Part shown: positions 1 through 8,927 of the stretch, piece after piece
Layout: each line of letters begins with the position of its first letter
Numbering within the stretch: position 1 is the first letter of the stretch
The notes under the pieces: model-generated
The model's input: the letters and a program-made list of their open reading frames with translations, nothing else
Databases searched by the model: none
What the model was told of the DNA's origin: nothing
Program-made: the position numbers and the translations under genes
NCBI GenBank assembly: GCA_026003475.1
Contig: BPHJ01000001.1
Span: 867,189-931,188, forward strand
From: Candidatus Kapaibacterium sp.
GTDB lineage: Bacteria > Bacteroidota > Ignavibacteria > Kapaibacteriales > NICIL-2
Direction of reading: 5' to 3'
Length of the DNA: 64,000 nt

Positions 1-245
1 ACAATTCGCAGACTCTCACCAGACTTCGTTTGTCCATGATAGAGATTGATGATCGAAAAAGTCGGACTTGTGACAATATCCTCAACGTGGAAGTAGTTGC
101 AGATGCCCCGCACAAACTCGGTTTTTCCTGCTCCTAACTCACCACTGAGTGCTACAACATCCCCAGGTTGAAGATGTGCTGCAAAGTGCGCAGCGATTGA
201 ATGTGTGTCGTCTTCTGATGCACTGATAAAAAGTTCTGTGTCCAT
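1..245 (-). CDS. tsaE: TsaE, tRNA threonylcarbamoyladenosine (t6A) ATPase, 3' part missing
   Basis: The first 81 codons are visible; the gene runs off the left edge of the window. TsaE is the ATPase that, with TsaB and TsaD, drives t6A modification at position 37 of ANN-decoding tRNAs in the cytoplasm. The translation begins MDTELFISASEDDTHSIA and carries the Walker A motif GELGAGKT at residues 35-42, followed by the family SPTF motif at residues 60-63. The ATG at 245 lies 27 bases downstream of the porX stop on the same strand, so the two are probably co-transcribed. A tsaE next to porX is an arrangement I recall from other Bacteroidota. Identity is firm; only the C-terminal half is unseen. 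Confidence 0.93.
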   Translation of the reverse strand, partial: MDTELFISASEDDTHSIAAHFAAHLQPGDVVALSGELGAGKTEFVRGICNYFHVEDIVTSPTFSIINLYHGQTKSGESLRI

Positions 246-272
246 TGCAATGGCACAACAACAAAAAGAAGT

Positions 273-1832
273 TTACTTTGGGTTCAAAATTACGACAGGT
301 AAAATCATCTCCTCAAGAGAAATGCCACCGTGCTGGAAGCTGTCGCGATACTTATTAGCGTAGTGGTGGAAATCCGTTGGATACACGAAGTAGTAATCGT
401 CTTTGGCTAGGATCAGATTCTCGACCGCAGAATGCTTCGGAAGTCGGTAGCGCGTCGGATCGTTGATGGTCACTGCAGCTTTTGCATCAGCTTTGACGTT
501 GCGCCCCACTTTGTAGCGGAGGCAGGTAGATGTTTCACGGTCACCGATAACTTGGGAAGGCCTCATGCAGCGGATCGCACCATGATCGGTCGTCAGCACG
601 ATTGTTAGGTCGTGTGCAGCAAGGCCGCGCAGAATACCCCACAGGCTCGAATGCTGAAACCATGATCGCGTCAGTGATCGGTAAGCCGATTCATCGGGTG
701 CAATTTCTTTGAGGATTGCTGTATCGCTCCGAGAATGCGCCATCATGTCGAGCGCACTGACAACAATGGCGGTCAGTTGATTCTGGGCTAATCGGTTGAC
801 CTCGCTTTCTATCCGTTTTCCGAATTCGGTCTCGTAGATTTTGATGTACTCAAACTTTCCACCGAGTTCGATTCCACGCCGCTTGAGCAATTCCCGCATC
901 AGGTCTGCTTCATGGGCATTCTGGCTGTTTTCAGAATCCCCTTCGGTTGGAGCCCACTGCGGATAGTAGCGTTCAATATCTGCTGGGAACAATCCTGCAA
1001 AGAGCGCATTGCGTGCATAGAGTGTCGCTGTTGGCAGGATTGAGCAGTAGTAGCTTGTTTGAATCGTGAAGTGCTGCCGTACAAGCGGTTCAATGGTCAT
1101 CCACTGATCAAGCCGCAGGCAATCAACGACAACGAAAACTGTTTTCCGCTGACGCTGAAGCAACGGCAGCACATACCGATCAACGACATGCGGCGAAACA
1201 AGCGGATGATCGTTCTTTGGACGATCGGTAAGCCATGCTGGATACTGTTGCTCGATAAACCGAACGAAGAGCCGATTGGCTTGGCGCCACTGCTCCGAAA
1301 GTGTCTGCTCTAGTCCCACGTCGGTATGAACATCGAGTTCCAAGCTCCACTGTACAAGTGCGCGGTAGAGTTCGACCCATTCCTCCCATCGCTCTGCTGA
1401 GTTGATAAGCTCATCGAGCTGGGAGAAATCCTTGAGGTATTGGCGTGCCACATGTTGCTGCTGGAGCATGCGAGCATCAAGAAACTTCTTGCATGCGGCA
1501 AGTATCTGCGAAGGACTAACGGGTTTAGTCAAGTAGTCGTCAATGTTCTGCCCGATGGCTTCGTCCATGAGCGACTCTTGTTCGTTTTTTGTCACCATGA
1601 TGATTGGGCGGTGTGGATCCAAGCGTTTGAGTTGCTGCAGCGTTTCTAAGCCACTCATCCCCACCATCATTTCATCGAGAAAAATCAAATCAAACCAACG
1701 CTGCCGAGCAAGCTCAATTGCATCTTCACCCGTGGTGACAGTCTCGACATTGTAGCCTCGACTACGCAAGACCTGAATATGCGGTTCGAGCAATTCAATC
1801 TCGTCGTCAACCCAAAGAATTGTGTGCTTCAC
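273..1832 (-). CDS. porX: PorX-type response regulator with PglZ effector domain
   Basis: This is a CheY-like receiver domain (about residues 1-120) fused through a helical linker to an alkaline-phosphatase-fold PglZ domain (about 155-519). In the receiver, the acidic pair in ILWVDDE, the phospho-acceptor Asp53 in LIFLDEMM, the Thr of MVTKNEQ and the Lys of LTKPVSP are all present. In the PglZ part, putative metal ligands appear in VVDCLRLD, LPTATLYARNALFAG, SALDMMAHS, TTDHGAI and QHGGISLEE. PorX, with the PorY kinase, controls T9SS genes in Bacteroidota, and the PglZ domain of characterised PorX acts as a phosphodiesterase on oligonucleotides. I chose GTG at 1832 (MKHTILWVDDE) because it matches the usual PorX N-terminus; TTG at 1865 would add 11 unlikely residues. 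No PorY or SigP gene is in the window. Confidence 0.92.
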   Translation of the reverse strand: MKHTILWVDDEIELLEPHIQVLRSRGYNVETVTTGEDAIELARQRWFDLIFLDEMMVGMSGLETLQQLKRLDPHRPIIMVTKNEQESLMDEAIGQNIDDYLTKPVSPSQILAACKKFLDARMLQQQHVARQYLKDFSQLDELINSAERWEEWVELYRALVQWSLELDVHTDVGLEQTLSEQWRQANRLFVRFIEQQYPAWLTDRPKNDHPLVSPHVVDRYVLPLLQRQRKTVFVVVDCLRLDQWMTIEPLVRQHFTIQTSYYCSILPTATLYARNALFAGLFPADIERYYPQWAPTEGDSENSQNAHEADLMRELLKRRGIELGGKFEYIKIYETEFGKRIESEVNRLAQNQLTAIVVSALDMMAHSRSDTAILKEIAPDESAYRSLTRSWFQHSSLWGILRGLAAHDLTIVLTTDHGAIRCMRPSQVIGDRETSTCLRYKVGRNVKADAKAAVTINDPTRYRLPKHSAVENLILAKDDYYFVYPTDFHHYANKYRDSFQHGGISLEEMILPVVILNPK

Positions 1833-1947
1833 AGAAATGCAGATAGTGGTGGAACCACGTCGCAATTACATGTGCGCTATAGCAAGAAGAATGGCAACAA
1901 TTCTCCCGCCGATAAACGAAGCAACGTGCTCCTTGTTGTGATCGGAA

Positions 1948-3612
1948 CTAAGTCTGAAGAACACCCACGCTCCAACGTGGGATATTGTCGTTGTGGCTGG
2001 CTATGGCAATCCCCTGAGACACAACCGACCGTATCATCGTTGGTGCTATGATCGCATCAATCCAAAGCCGCGAGGCAGCATACAGCGGAGACGTTGTCGC
2101 AGCATAGCGCTCTTGTATCTCGCTGAGTAGGCTATCACGTTCCTGTTCGGATAGGTGCTTGCCTTCCCGTTCGAGAGCCGATAGACGAAGGGTAAGCAGA
2201 GTTTGCGATGCTTGCTGACCGCCCATTACAGCAATTTGAGCCGTTGGAAGAGCAACGATGAGGCGCGGGTCGTATGCTTTCCCACACATCGCGTAATTCC
2301 CTGCTCCATAGCTGTTACCGACAATCACAGTAAACTTTGGAACAACGGAGTTTGCAACTGCATTGACCATCTTCGCTCCGTCTTTGATGATACCGCCTTG
2401 TTCGGCTCGCGTGCCAACCATGAAGCCCGTGACATCTTGGAAAAACACTAACGGTATCCGCCGTTGGTTGCAGTTCATGATGAAACGTGCTGCTTTATCG
2501 GCGCTATCGGAATAAATCACCCCTCCGACTTGCATTTCTCCCTTCCCCGACCGAACAATCTGACGGTTGTTGGCAACAATCCCAACAGCCCAACCATCAA
2601 TGCGACCATAACCGCAAATGATCGTGCGCCCATATCCCGCTTTGTATTCGTCAAACTCAGACCGATCGAGAATACGTGCAAGAAGTTGATGCGTATCGTA
2701 GGGTCGAGAGCGATCACGTGGGATTATCCCCCAAAGCTCATCGTCGTCGTAGGCAGGAGGCGCTCCCCTCTGTCGGTCGAAAACTGATTTGCGTCCCTTG
2801 GTTGGCGAAAATTTTGACACAAGGGAGCGAATGAGCGCAATTGCCTCCTGATCGCTTGCAACCTTGTAATCGGCAACACCACTAATCGTCGAGTGCATCG
2901 TTGCACCACCGAGCGCTTCGATATCGGCTTTTTCTCCAATGGCTGCCTCGACCAAAGCGGGGCCAGCAAGAAACACATAACCTGTCTTGTCCACGATGAT
3001 CGCCTCATCACTCATAAGCGGAAGGTACGCTCCACCAGCGACGCAGGGTCCCATGATCGCTGCAATCTGCGGCACACCGAGCGACGAAAGAATTGCATTA
3101 TTGCGAAACTGACGCCCAAAGTGTTCCTTGTCGGGGAAAATTTCATCTTGCATCGGAAGATAGACACCCGCACTATCAACCAAGTAGATGATTGGCAGCC
3201 GGTTTTCGATCGCAATCTCCTGAGCGCGAAGATTCTTTTTCGCTGTCATCGGAAACCATGCACCCGCTTTGACCGTTGCATCGTTTGCAACAACAATGCA
3301 GTCACGACCTTCGACCTGCCCAATCACGACGACAACACCAGCGCTCGGGCAGCCGCCTTCCTCCTCGTACATCCCATGCGCAGCATGTAATCCAATTTCG
3401 AACTGTGGGCACCCTGGATCGAGCAACAGAGCGATCCGTTCACGTGCTGTTAGTTTGCCCTTCGCTTTGTGACGCTCGATGGCAGATTTGCCCCCGCCGA
3501 GCATAGTTTGTTGGGCTATTGCTTCGAGTATGCGATAAAGATTTTTGTTGTGGTCGTAGTTCCGTTCAAATTCGAGATCACGATTGATCGCTGAACCGAT
3601 TGTCAGAGCCAT
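1948..3612 (-). CDS. Acyl-CoA carboxylase, carboxyltransferase (beta) subunit, methylcrotonyl-CoA carboxylase-like
   Basis: A 554-residue biotin-dependent carboxyltransferase that moves CO2 from carboxybiotin to an acyl-CoA. N- and C-terminal crotonase-fold halves are complete. Stretches such as DSAGVYLPMQDEIFPDKEHF, GPCVAGGAYLPLMSDEA and SYGAGNYAMCGKAYDPR are closest to methylcrotonyl-CoA or geranyl-CoA carboxylase beta chains. Propionyl-CoA carboxylase beta cannot be excluded, and the mutase gene at 17100 would fit it. The start at 3612 (MALTIGSAINRD) is the usual family start; the longer frame from 3693 adds 27 poorly conserved residues. No biotin carboxylase/BCCP alpha subunit gene is adjacent, so the partner must lie elsewhere. 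It lies 115 bp upstream of porX on the same strand. Confidence 0.88.
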   Translation of the reverse strand: MALTIGSAINRDLEFERNYDHNKNLYRILEAIAQQTMLGGGKSAIERHKAKGKLTARERIALLLDPGCPQFEIGLHAAHGMYEEEGGCPSAGVVVVIGQVEGRDCIVVANDATVKAGAWFPMTAKKNLRAQEIAIENRLPIIYLVDSAGVYLPMQDEIFPDKEHFGRQFRNNAILSSLGVPQIAAIMGPCVAGGAYLPLMSDEAIIVDKTGYVFLAGPALVEAAIGEKADIEALGGATMHSTISGVADYKVASDQEAIALIRSLVSKFSPTKGRKSVFDRQRGAPPAYDDDELWGIIPRDRSRPYDTHQLLARILDRSEFDEYKAGYGRTIICGYGRIDGWAVGIVANNRQIVRSGKGEMQVGGVIYSDSADKAARFIMNCNQRRIPLVFFQDVTGFMVGTRAEQGGIIKDGAKMVNAVANSVVPKFTVIVGNSYGAGNYAMCGKAYDPRLIVALPTAQIAVMGGQQASQTLLTLRLSALEREGKHLSEQERDSLLSEIQERYAATTSPLYAASRLWIDAIIAPTMIRSVVSQGIAIASHNDNIPRWSVGVLQT

Positions 3613-3683
3613 TGCTATGCATGGTTGAAGGTGTGAGTCAAAATGAGAAAGAACTGTCGTTTCGCTGATTTTAGGCGAGCAAG

Positions 3684-3719
3684 GCCGGCGCAATACACCG
3701 GCAGAAGCACAACGCCGGC
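3684..3719. repeat. Inverted repeat in the divergent ACC/ftsK intergenic region
   Basis: GCCGGCG (3684-3690) is repeated as its exact reverse complement CGCCGGC (3713-3719) across 22 bases, with a further CCGGC inside the loop. It lies in the 236-bp region between the divergent carboxyltransferase and ftsK genes. It could be an operator or a structured leader of the minus-strand gene; nothing else decides this. Confidence 0.4.
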
Positions 3720-3766
3720 AAAGTTACCAACCTTCCAAGTACGGTTCCAAACCGCTGGCGACGGTG

Positions 3767-3774
3767 TAATTTCG
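3767..3774 (+). promoter_or_regulatory. Putative -7 promoter box ahead of ftsK
   Basis: TAATTTCG matches the TAnnTT(T/C)G pattern that recurs ahead of genes in this window. It lies 74 bases upstream of the ftsK ATG. No clear -33 partner is visible, so the support is the recurrence only. Confidence 0.3.
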
Positions 3775-3848
3775 TAGCAGCGCTGCTGCCGCAGCACAGC
3801 ATCGCACAAGTAGTTCGACTTCTGCACATCAACCCTGTGTCCGCCTCC

Positions 3849-6371
3849 ATGGACGACCGAACTATTGAACGTGCCGTTGCTACCCGCAGACGGCGCCGCC
3901 GCGCATTGCAGAAAAACGATGAACCCTCGTCGCGCAATGCAGCAATTGTAGGCATCCTTCTTGTCCTGGCAGTGCTGCTCCTTGGACTTGCATTGCTGTC
4001 CTACTCTCCTGCCGATGAAGCCAACACCGACATCAGCTTCCGCGAACTTCTCCAGCTTTTCCGGAACAACGACGACGTGCGCGCCAAATTCGAGACTACA
4101 CAGAATTGGCTCGGCTTACTTGGTGCATTGCTGGCAGACTTTCTCTTGCACGATGGATTTGGTATGGCCTCGGCATTACTGTTGCTGGTGCTACTCCTGT
4201 GGGCACGTGATCTTTTTCGCCACGGACGTATCCAAGACGAGAGTTGGCGACAGAGCACGCTGGTCATCGCCTGTATGGTGAGCGGGGCGTATTGGTTTGG
4301 CGCGTTACGGTTGGTATGGGATCAACTCCCTGTCGAACTTAGCGGACTAGTTGGCGAATTCCTGGCAACCGTGAGTGCAGCGATCACCGGTACAGCCGGA
4401 ACAATTCTCCTTGCAACAGGCGCCCTCTTTTTTGCCGTTGTCTTCGCGATGGGAGTAAGCATTGTTGGGCTGGTCAATCGAGCACGGAGTGCGTTCCAAA
4501 CGCTGATAGGTTCGCTTCGTCAGCGCTGGCATCGTCGCGATAGAATAAAAGCAACCATACAACAGCCCAGCACGCCAGGCACAACGGCCAGCGAGGATAA
4601 CCCCTTCTCGTTCCTCCGACGCGCAGCGCAGCAGACTGCCCAGGTGGAAGAGCCGCGCATCATCAAACCAGAAGAACCCAATATTCCTCCATCACCTCCT
4701 GCAAAGCGTGATACTCCAAGTAGCAAAACCACAGCATCTGGAGCAAGACAGACAACCGATCCCATCGAGAGCGCAACGCCGCCGACTCCACCACGAAAGC
4801 TGACGCTCACTGTTCAGCAACAACAAGCGCACACAACCGAAGACGAAACGCCGCCAACCAGACAGCCCCACTTCGACGAAACTATACTCTACACACCTCC
4901 GCCGATCGATCTTCTCGTCCATGGCAATCAAGAACATCACATCAACGAAGAGGAGCTGAAAACCAATGCTCGGCTATTGCAGGAAAAGCTCGAAACATTC
5001 AAAATCAAAATCGAAAACGTCACGGTCATCCCGGGTCCAGTCATCACCCAGTACGAGTTCGTTCCGGCTGCAGGGGTAAAAATCAGCCAGATCGAAGCCC
5101 TTGCTGACGACATTGCATTAGCACTCAAAGCGCGAGGCATCCGCATTATCGCACCCATTCCCGGAAAAGGAACCGTCGGCGTCGAAATTCCCAACCACAA
5201 ACCAAGCCTGGTTCGCTTCCGCAGTATCGTTGCATCCCGTACATTCCAGGAATTCCGTGCTGCACTCCCTGTCGGCATTGGCAAGACAATCACCGGTGAC
5301 GTGTACTGCACGGACCTTGCCGAATTGCCACACCTTCTTATCGCAGGTGCAACGGGCTCAGGAAAATCTGTTGGTATCAACACCATCATCATGTCGCTGA
5401 TTTGGCGCCTCCATCCACGCGAACTGAAGTTTGTCATCATTGACCCCAAAAAAGTCGAGCTTACCTTCTACACACGTCTCAAGCATCATTACCTGGCAGC
5501 CTCCCCCGATGTTGATGAACCGGTCATCACCACACCAGCCAATGCTGTCATCGCACTCAAAGCACTGGTCGCCGAGATGGAACAGCGCTACGATCTTCTT
5601 GCCAGAGTTGGTCAACGAAAAATCAGCGACTACAATCGCAAGCTCGCCGACGGTGCACTCAAAGCAAGTGACACCGCAACGCCACTGGCACCATTGCCGT
5701 ACATCGTCGTCGTTATTGACGAGCTGGCCGATTTGATGATGACTGCACGCAACGACGTCGAAGACTCGATCATTCGCTTAGCCCAGCTTGCACGTGCCGT
5801 CGGTATCCACTTGGTTGTAGCAACCCAACGACCGTCGGTTGATGTAATCACTGGTCTCATCAAAGCAAATTTCCCGGCACGCATCGCTTACCAAGTTGCC
5901 TCGAAGGTGGATTCGCGGACTATCATTGATTCGGTTGGTGCAGAGCAGCTTCTCGGCAATGGTGATATGCTATTCACTCCTGGTGGCCAACGCCCGATCC
6001 GTCTGCAGAATGCCTTTATCACAACCGACGAAGTTGAAGCAATTACCGAATTCATCGGCAAGCAACGCGGCTATTCGACACCCTACATGCTTCCATCGGT
6101 AGCACAAGGGAACGGTCGCGGTGGAAGCGCCGATGGTGACTTCGATCCTCTCTTTGTCGAAGCTGCTCGCATCGTAGTTCACGCGCAACAAGGATCAACC
6201 TCCCTGCTCCAACGTCGGCTGCGGATTGGCTACTCGCGTGCTGCTCGCATTATTGATCAGCTCGAAAGTGCTGGAATTGTTGGTCCGTTCGATGGAAGCA
6301 AAGCGCGCCAAGTCCTCATCGAGAGTGATGCGGAGCTCGATATGCGCCTTGGCCAATTGGGACTGACCTGA
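3849..6371 (+). CDS. ftsK: FtsK/SpoIIIE DNA translocase
   Basis: An 840-residue septal DNA pump that clears and resolves chromosome termini at division. About four membrane segments lie in residues 30-220 (for example GILLVLAVLLLGLALLSY and ILLATGALFFAVVFAMGV). A Pro/Thr/Gln-rich linker spans roughly 230-350, followed by alpha and beta motor domains with Walker A GATGSGKSVG near residues 498-507 and Walker B VVVIDELADLM. A C-terminal gamma winged helix (about 765-835, with YSRAARIIDQLESAGIVGP) recognises polarity sequences. I chose ATG 3849; GTG 3837 would add only four residues. A Xer recombinase that FtsK could activate is encoded at 28011. Confidence 0.95.
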   Translation: MDDRTIERAVATRRRRRRALQKNDEPSSRNAAIVGILLVLAVLLLGLALLSYSPADEANTDISFRELLQLFRNNDDVRAKFETTQNWLGLLGALLADFLLHDGFGMASALLLLVLLLWARDLFRHGRIQDESWRQSTLVIACMVSGAYWFGALRLVWDQLPVELSGLVGEFLATVSAAITGTAGTILLATGALFFAVVFAMGVSIVGLVNRARSAFQTLIGSLRQRWHRRDRIKATIQQPSTPGTTASEDNPFSFLRRAAQQTAQVEEPRIIKPEEPNIPPSPPAKRDTPSSKTTASGARQTTDPIESATPPTPPRKLTLTVQQQQAHTTEDETPPTRQPHFDETILYTPPPIDLLVHGNQEHHINEEELKTNARLLQEKLETFKIKIENVTVIPGPVITQYEFVPAAGVKISQIEALADDIALALKARGIRIIAPIPGKGTVGVEIPNHKPSLVRFRSIVASRTFQEFRAALPVGIGKTITGDVYCTDLAELPHLLIAGATGSGKSVGINTIIMSLIWRLHPRELKFVIIDPKKVELTFYTRLKHHYLAASPDVDEPVITTPANAVIALKALVAEMEQRYDLLARVGQRKISDYNRKLADGALKASDTATPLAPLPYIVVVIDELADLMMTARNDVEDSIIRLAQLARAVGIHLVVATQRPSVDVITGLIKANFPARIAYQVASKVDSRTIIDSVGAEQLLGNGDMLFTPGGQRPIRLQNAFITTDEVEAITEFIGKQRGYSTPYMLPSVAQGNGRGGSADGDFDPLFVEAARIVVHAQQGSTSLLQRRLRIGYSRAARIIDQLESAGIVGPFDGSKARQVLIESDAELDMRLGQLGLT

Positions 6372-6388
6372 GCCGCGCAGAGCGACCG

Positions 6389-6396
6389 TATTTTCG
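6389..6396 (+). promoter_or_regulatory. Putative -7 promoter box ahead of recN
   Basis: TATTTTCG lies 18 bases after the ftsK stop and 33 bases before the recN ATG. It is identical to boxes upstream of lipA and dnaE, suggesting recN has its own start of transcription. Confidence 0.4.
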
Positions 6397-6429
6397 CCTA
6401 ACCATCCTTCGAGTGTGCACTGCCAGAGC

Positions 6430-8160
6430 ATGCTACGTTTTCTACTCGTCGAACAATTTGCCGTCATCGAGCATGTCGAACTCGAGTTCGGCCCAGCATT
6501 CAACGTCATCACCGGCGAAACAGGTGCCGGCAAATCTCTCCTTGTCGAAGCCCTCATGGCAGTGCTGGGGGAGCGAATATCCAGTGACGTTATTCGCAGT
6601 GGGGCCCGGAGAGCAATCATTGAAGCGCATTTTTCCATCACCGGCAACGACCACTTGGTGGCATTACTGCGCGAGAGCGATTACCTGGGGACAAGCTCCG
6701 ATACACTGATTCTTCGACGGGAGATCACACCGACCGGCTCGCGTGCGTTCGTCAACGATTCACCCGCACCGCTACACCTGGTCAAGCAACTCGGTGAATT
6801 GCTTGTTGATTTTCACGGACAGCATGAACATCAATCATTGCTTCGAGTCAACCTCCATCGCGCTCTCCTCGATAACGTTGGCGGGCTTGATCGCTTAGTT
6901 TCAGAGTACCGAACGGCCTACCAGCAGTTGTGTGCATCCATCGAGCGGTATCGCGCAACGATCGAACGCGAGCAACAACTGCGGAGCGAACACGACTGGA
7001 AGCAATTCTTGCTCGAGGAGCTCCGCACCATCGCACCACAAGAAGGCGAAAAGCAAACGCTCGAATCCGAGCTTCGTCGTATCGAGCACAGCGAGCAACT
7101 CTTCGAAGGTTCCGCAACAGCATACGGCCTTCTCTATGGGCACGAACAATCGGCACATGATATGCTTGTCCGCGCACGTAACATTGCCGAACAGCTCCAA
7201 GCCATTGACTCCTACTTCCACAGCATTGCTGCCGAGCTACGCGACATCGTCATCCGAACCGACGAATTGGCAAAGGACATTCAGCGCTACAATGCACAAC
7301 TGGAATTTTCCCCAGAGCGCTCCCAGCAGATCAGAGAGCGGCTGATGCAACTGGCGCGTTTAGAAAAACGGTACGGCAGTATCGAGCGAGCCATCGAACA
7401 GCACAAGCAAATCGAGCGGGAACTGTTGTTGGTGGAAAATTTCGAGCATGAAATTGCTGAGTTGCGATCGAGTATCCTCACCAATCGTCGCATGCTCGGT
7501 TCGATTGGTGAACGCTTATCGGCAAAGCGGCAACGGGAAGCACGTCGCATAGAGCGCGCCATCGCAGCTATTCTCGCCAAACTTGGCATGCCTGATGCCG
7601 AGTTTTCGATCGCTATCGAACGGACACCACTTGCCGATGCGCCCTTGACCGAAGCATTAGCGCAAACCGAGAACGGTTTATTTGCAGCATACGAGCATGG
7701 TCTCGACCACGTTGCCTTTTTCATTCGCACCAATAAGGGCGAACCGCTGCTCCCTCTCCACCGGATCATTTCCGGTGGCGAAGCTTCCCGCGTCATGCTC
7801 GCACTCAAGACCATTCTTGCCAAGAGCGACCGTTTACCCATTCTGATTTTCGATGAAATTGACACAGGTATCAGCGGACGCATTGCACACCGCGTCGGCC
7901 GTGCACTCGAAGAACTGGGCGCATACCACCAAGTCATCGCAATCACGCACAACGCACAAATTGCCGCACGTGCTCAGACTCATATTGTTGTCAAAAAAAC
8001 TACCGCTGGTGAACGCACCACCGTTACCGCGCGCCCGATTACCGGTCACGAACGCATCGAAGAGCTGGCCGGACTTATTGCTGGCGAGGAAGTAACCGAT
8101 GGCTCCCGCGCAACCGCTCGTGAACTGCTGAGCAATAGTTCCACCGATATCGAAAGCTAA
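6430..8160 (+). CDS. recN: RecN, SMC-like DNA repair ATPase
   Basis: A 576-residue SMC-family ATPase that acts at double-strand breaks with RecA. The N-terminal head starts MLRFLLVEQFAVIEHVELEFG and contains Walker A GETGAGKS (residues 29-36). Long charged coiled-coil arms lie around residues 150-380. The C-terminal head has the signature RIISGGEASRVMLALK and Walker B ILIFDEIDTGISG. The length is normal for RecN. ATG 6430 is preferred over GTG 6415 because the family N-terminus begins at MLRFL. Its TAA overlaps the ATG of the next gene by one base (TAATG), so the transporter genes downstream are probably translationally coupled to it. Confidence 0.95.
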   Translation: MLRFLLVEQFAVIEHVELEFGPAFNVITGETGAGKSLLVEALMAVLGERISSDVIRSGARRAIIEAHFSITGNDHLVALLRESDYLGTSSDTLILRREITPTGSRAFVNDSPAPLHLVKQLGELLVDFHGQHEHQSLLRVNLHRALLDNVGGLDRLVSEYRTAYQQLCASIERYRATIEREQQLRSEHDWKQFLLEELRTIAPQEGEKQTLESELRRIEHSEQLFEGSATAYGLLYGHEQSAHDMLVRARNIAEQLQAIDSYFHSIAAELRDIVIRTDELAKDIQRYNAQLEFSPERSQQIRERLMQLARLEKRYGSIERAIEQHKQIERELLLVENFEHEIAELRSSILTNRRMLGSIGERLSAKRQREARRIERAIAAILAKLGMPDAEFSIAIERTPLADAPLTEALAQTENGLFAAYEHGLDHVAFFIRTNKGEPLLPLHRIISGGEASRVMLALKTILAKSDRLPILIFDEIDTGISGRIAHRVGRALEELGAYHQVIAITHNAQIAARAQTHIVVKKTTAGERTTVTARPITGHERIEELAGLIAGEEVTDGSRATARELLSNSSTDIES

Positions 8161-8924
8161 TGGCACTGCTTGAGATCAACGCCCTCTCGAAGGTATATCC
8201 AAACGGTACGCAAGCGCTCCGCTCGGTCAGCTTCACCGTCGAGCGCGGTGAGTTTCTTGCCGTGATAGGACTGAGCGGATCGGGGAAATCAACTCTCCTG
8301 CGCTGCATCAATCGCCTCATCGAACCAACAAGCGGCTCGATTGTCTTCGATGGTGCCGACGTCACGCACATCAAAGGAGACGCGCTCCGCCGCTATCGTC
8401 AGCAAATTGGAATGATATTCCAGCAGTTCAATTTGATCGGGCGCTATTCGGTGCTACAGAACGTGTTGATGGGCGCGCTTGGCTCGGTTACCACGTTGGA
8501 TTCCATCTTGGGACGCTACCGGCCCGAGCTTCATACCATGGCGCTGCGTAACCTCGAAATTGTCGGTATCGCTGATAAGGCACACGTACGCGCTGATTCG
8601 CTCTCTGGCGGTCAGCAACAACGGGTAGCAATTGCGCGTGCTCTGATGCAAGAACCCAAGCTGCTGTTAGCCGATGAACCGGTTGCTTCGCTCGACCCAG
8701 CGACATCGCACGGAGTAATGCGATACCTTGGCTACATCAATCGCCAACTTGGATGCACAATCATTTGCAACCTCCATTTTCTGAGCCTGGTGCGTGAATA
8801 TGCCTCGCGTGTCATTGCCCTCAAGTACGGTCAGATAGTCTTCGAAGGCTCTCCCGCCGAGATCACCGATGACTGGTTCCGACACATTTATGGTGACGAA
8901 GCTGTTGAAGTCGAAATTCGATGA
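8160..8924 (+). CDS. phnC: PhnC-type ABC transporter ATP-binding protein
   Basis: A 254-residue ABC ATPase of the phosphonate/phosphite-importer subfamily. Walker A GLSGSGKS is near residues 37-44, the Q-loop is in IGMIFQQFNLIGR, the signature LSGGQQQRV is near 147 and Walker B LLLADEP near 168. PhnC-typical stretches include FQQFNLIGRYSVLQNVLMGALG and VASLDPATS. It is followed after three bases by the permease gene. The substrate cannot be read from the ATPase. The co-encoded guanine deaminase makes a purine or other nitrogenous substrate as plausible as a phosphonate. Family identity is high; substrate identity is low. Confidence 0.85.
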   Translation: MALLEINALSKVYPNGTQALRSVSFTVERGEFLAVIGLSGSGKSTLLRCINRLIEPTSGSIVFDGADVTHIKGDALRRYRQQIGMIFQQFNLIGRYSVLQNVLMGALGSVTTLDSILGRYRPELHTMALRNLEIVGIADKAHVRADSLSGGQQQRVAIARALMQEPKLLLADEPVASLDPATSHGVMRYLGYINRQLGCTIICNLHFLSLVREYASRVIALKYGQIVFEGSPAEITDDWFRHIYGDEAVEVEIR

Positions 8925-8927
8925 GCG

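Noticed and set aside
272-290. TACTTTGG near 272 as a promoter box
   Set aside because: It does not match TAnnTTTG in register and lies at the 3' end of porX with no plus-strand gene downstream.
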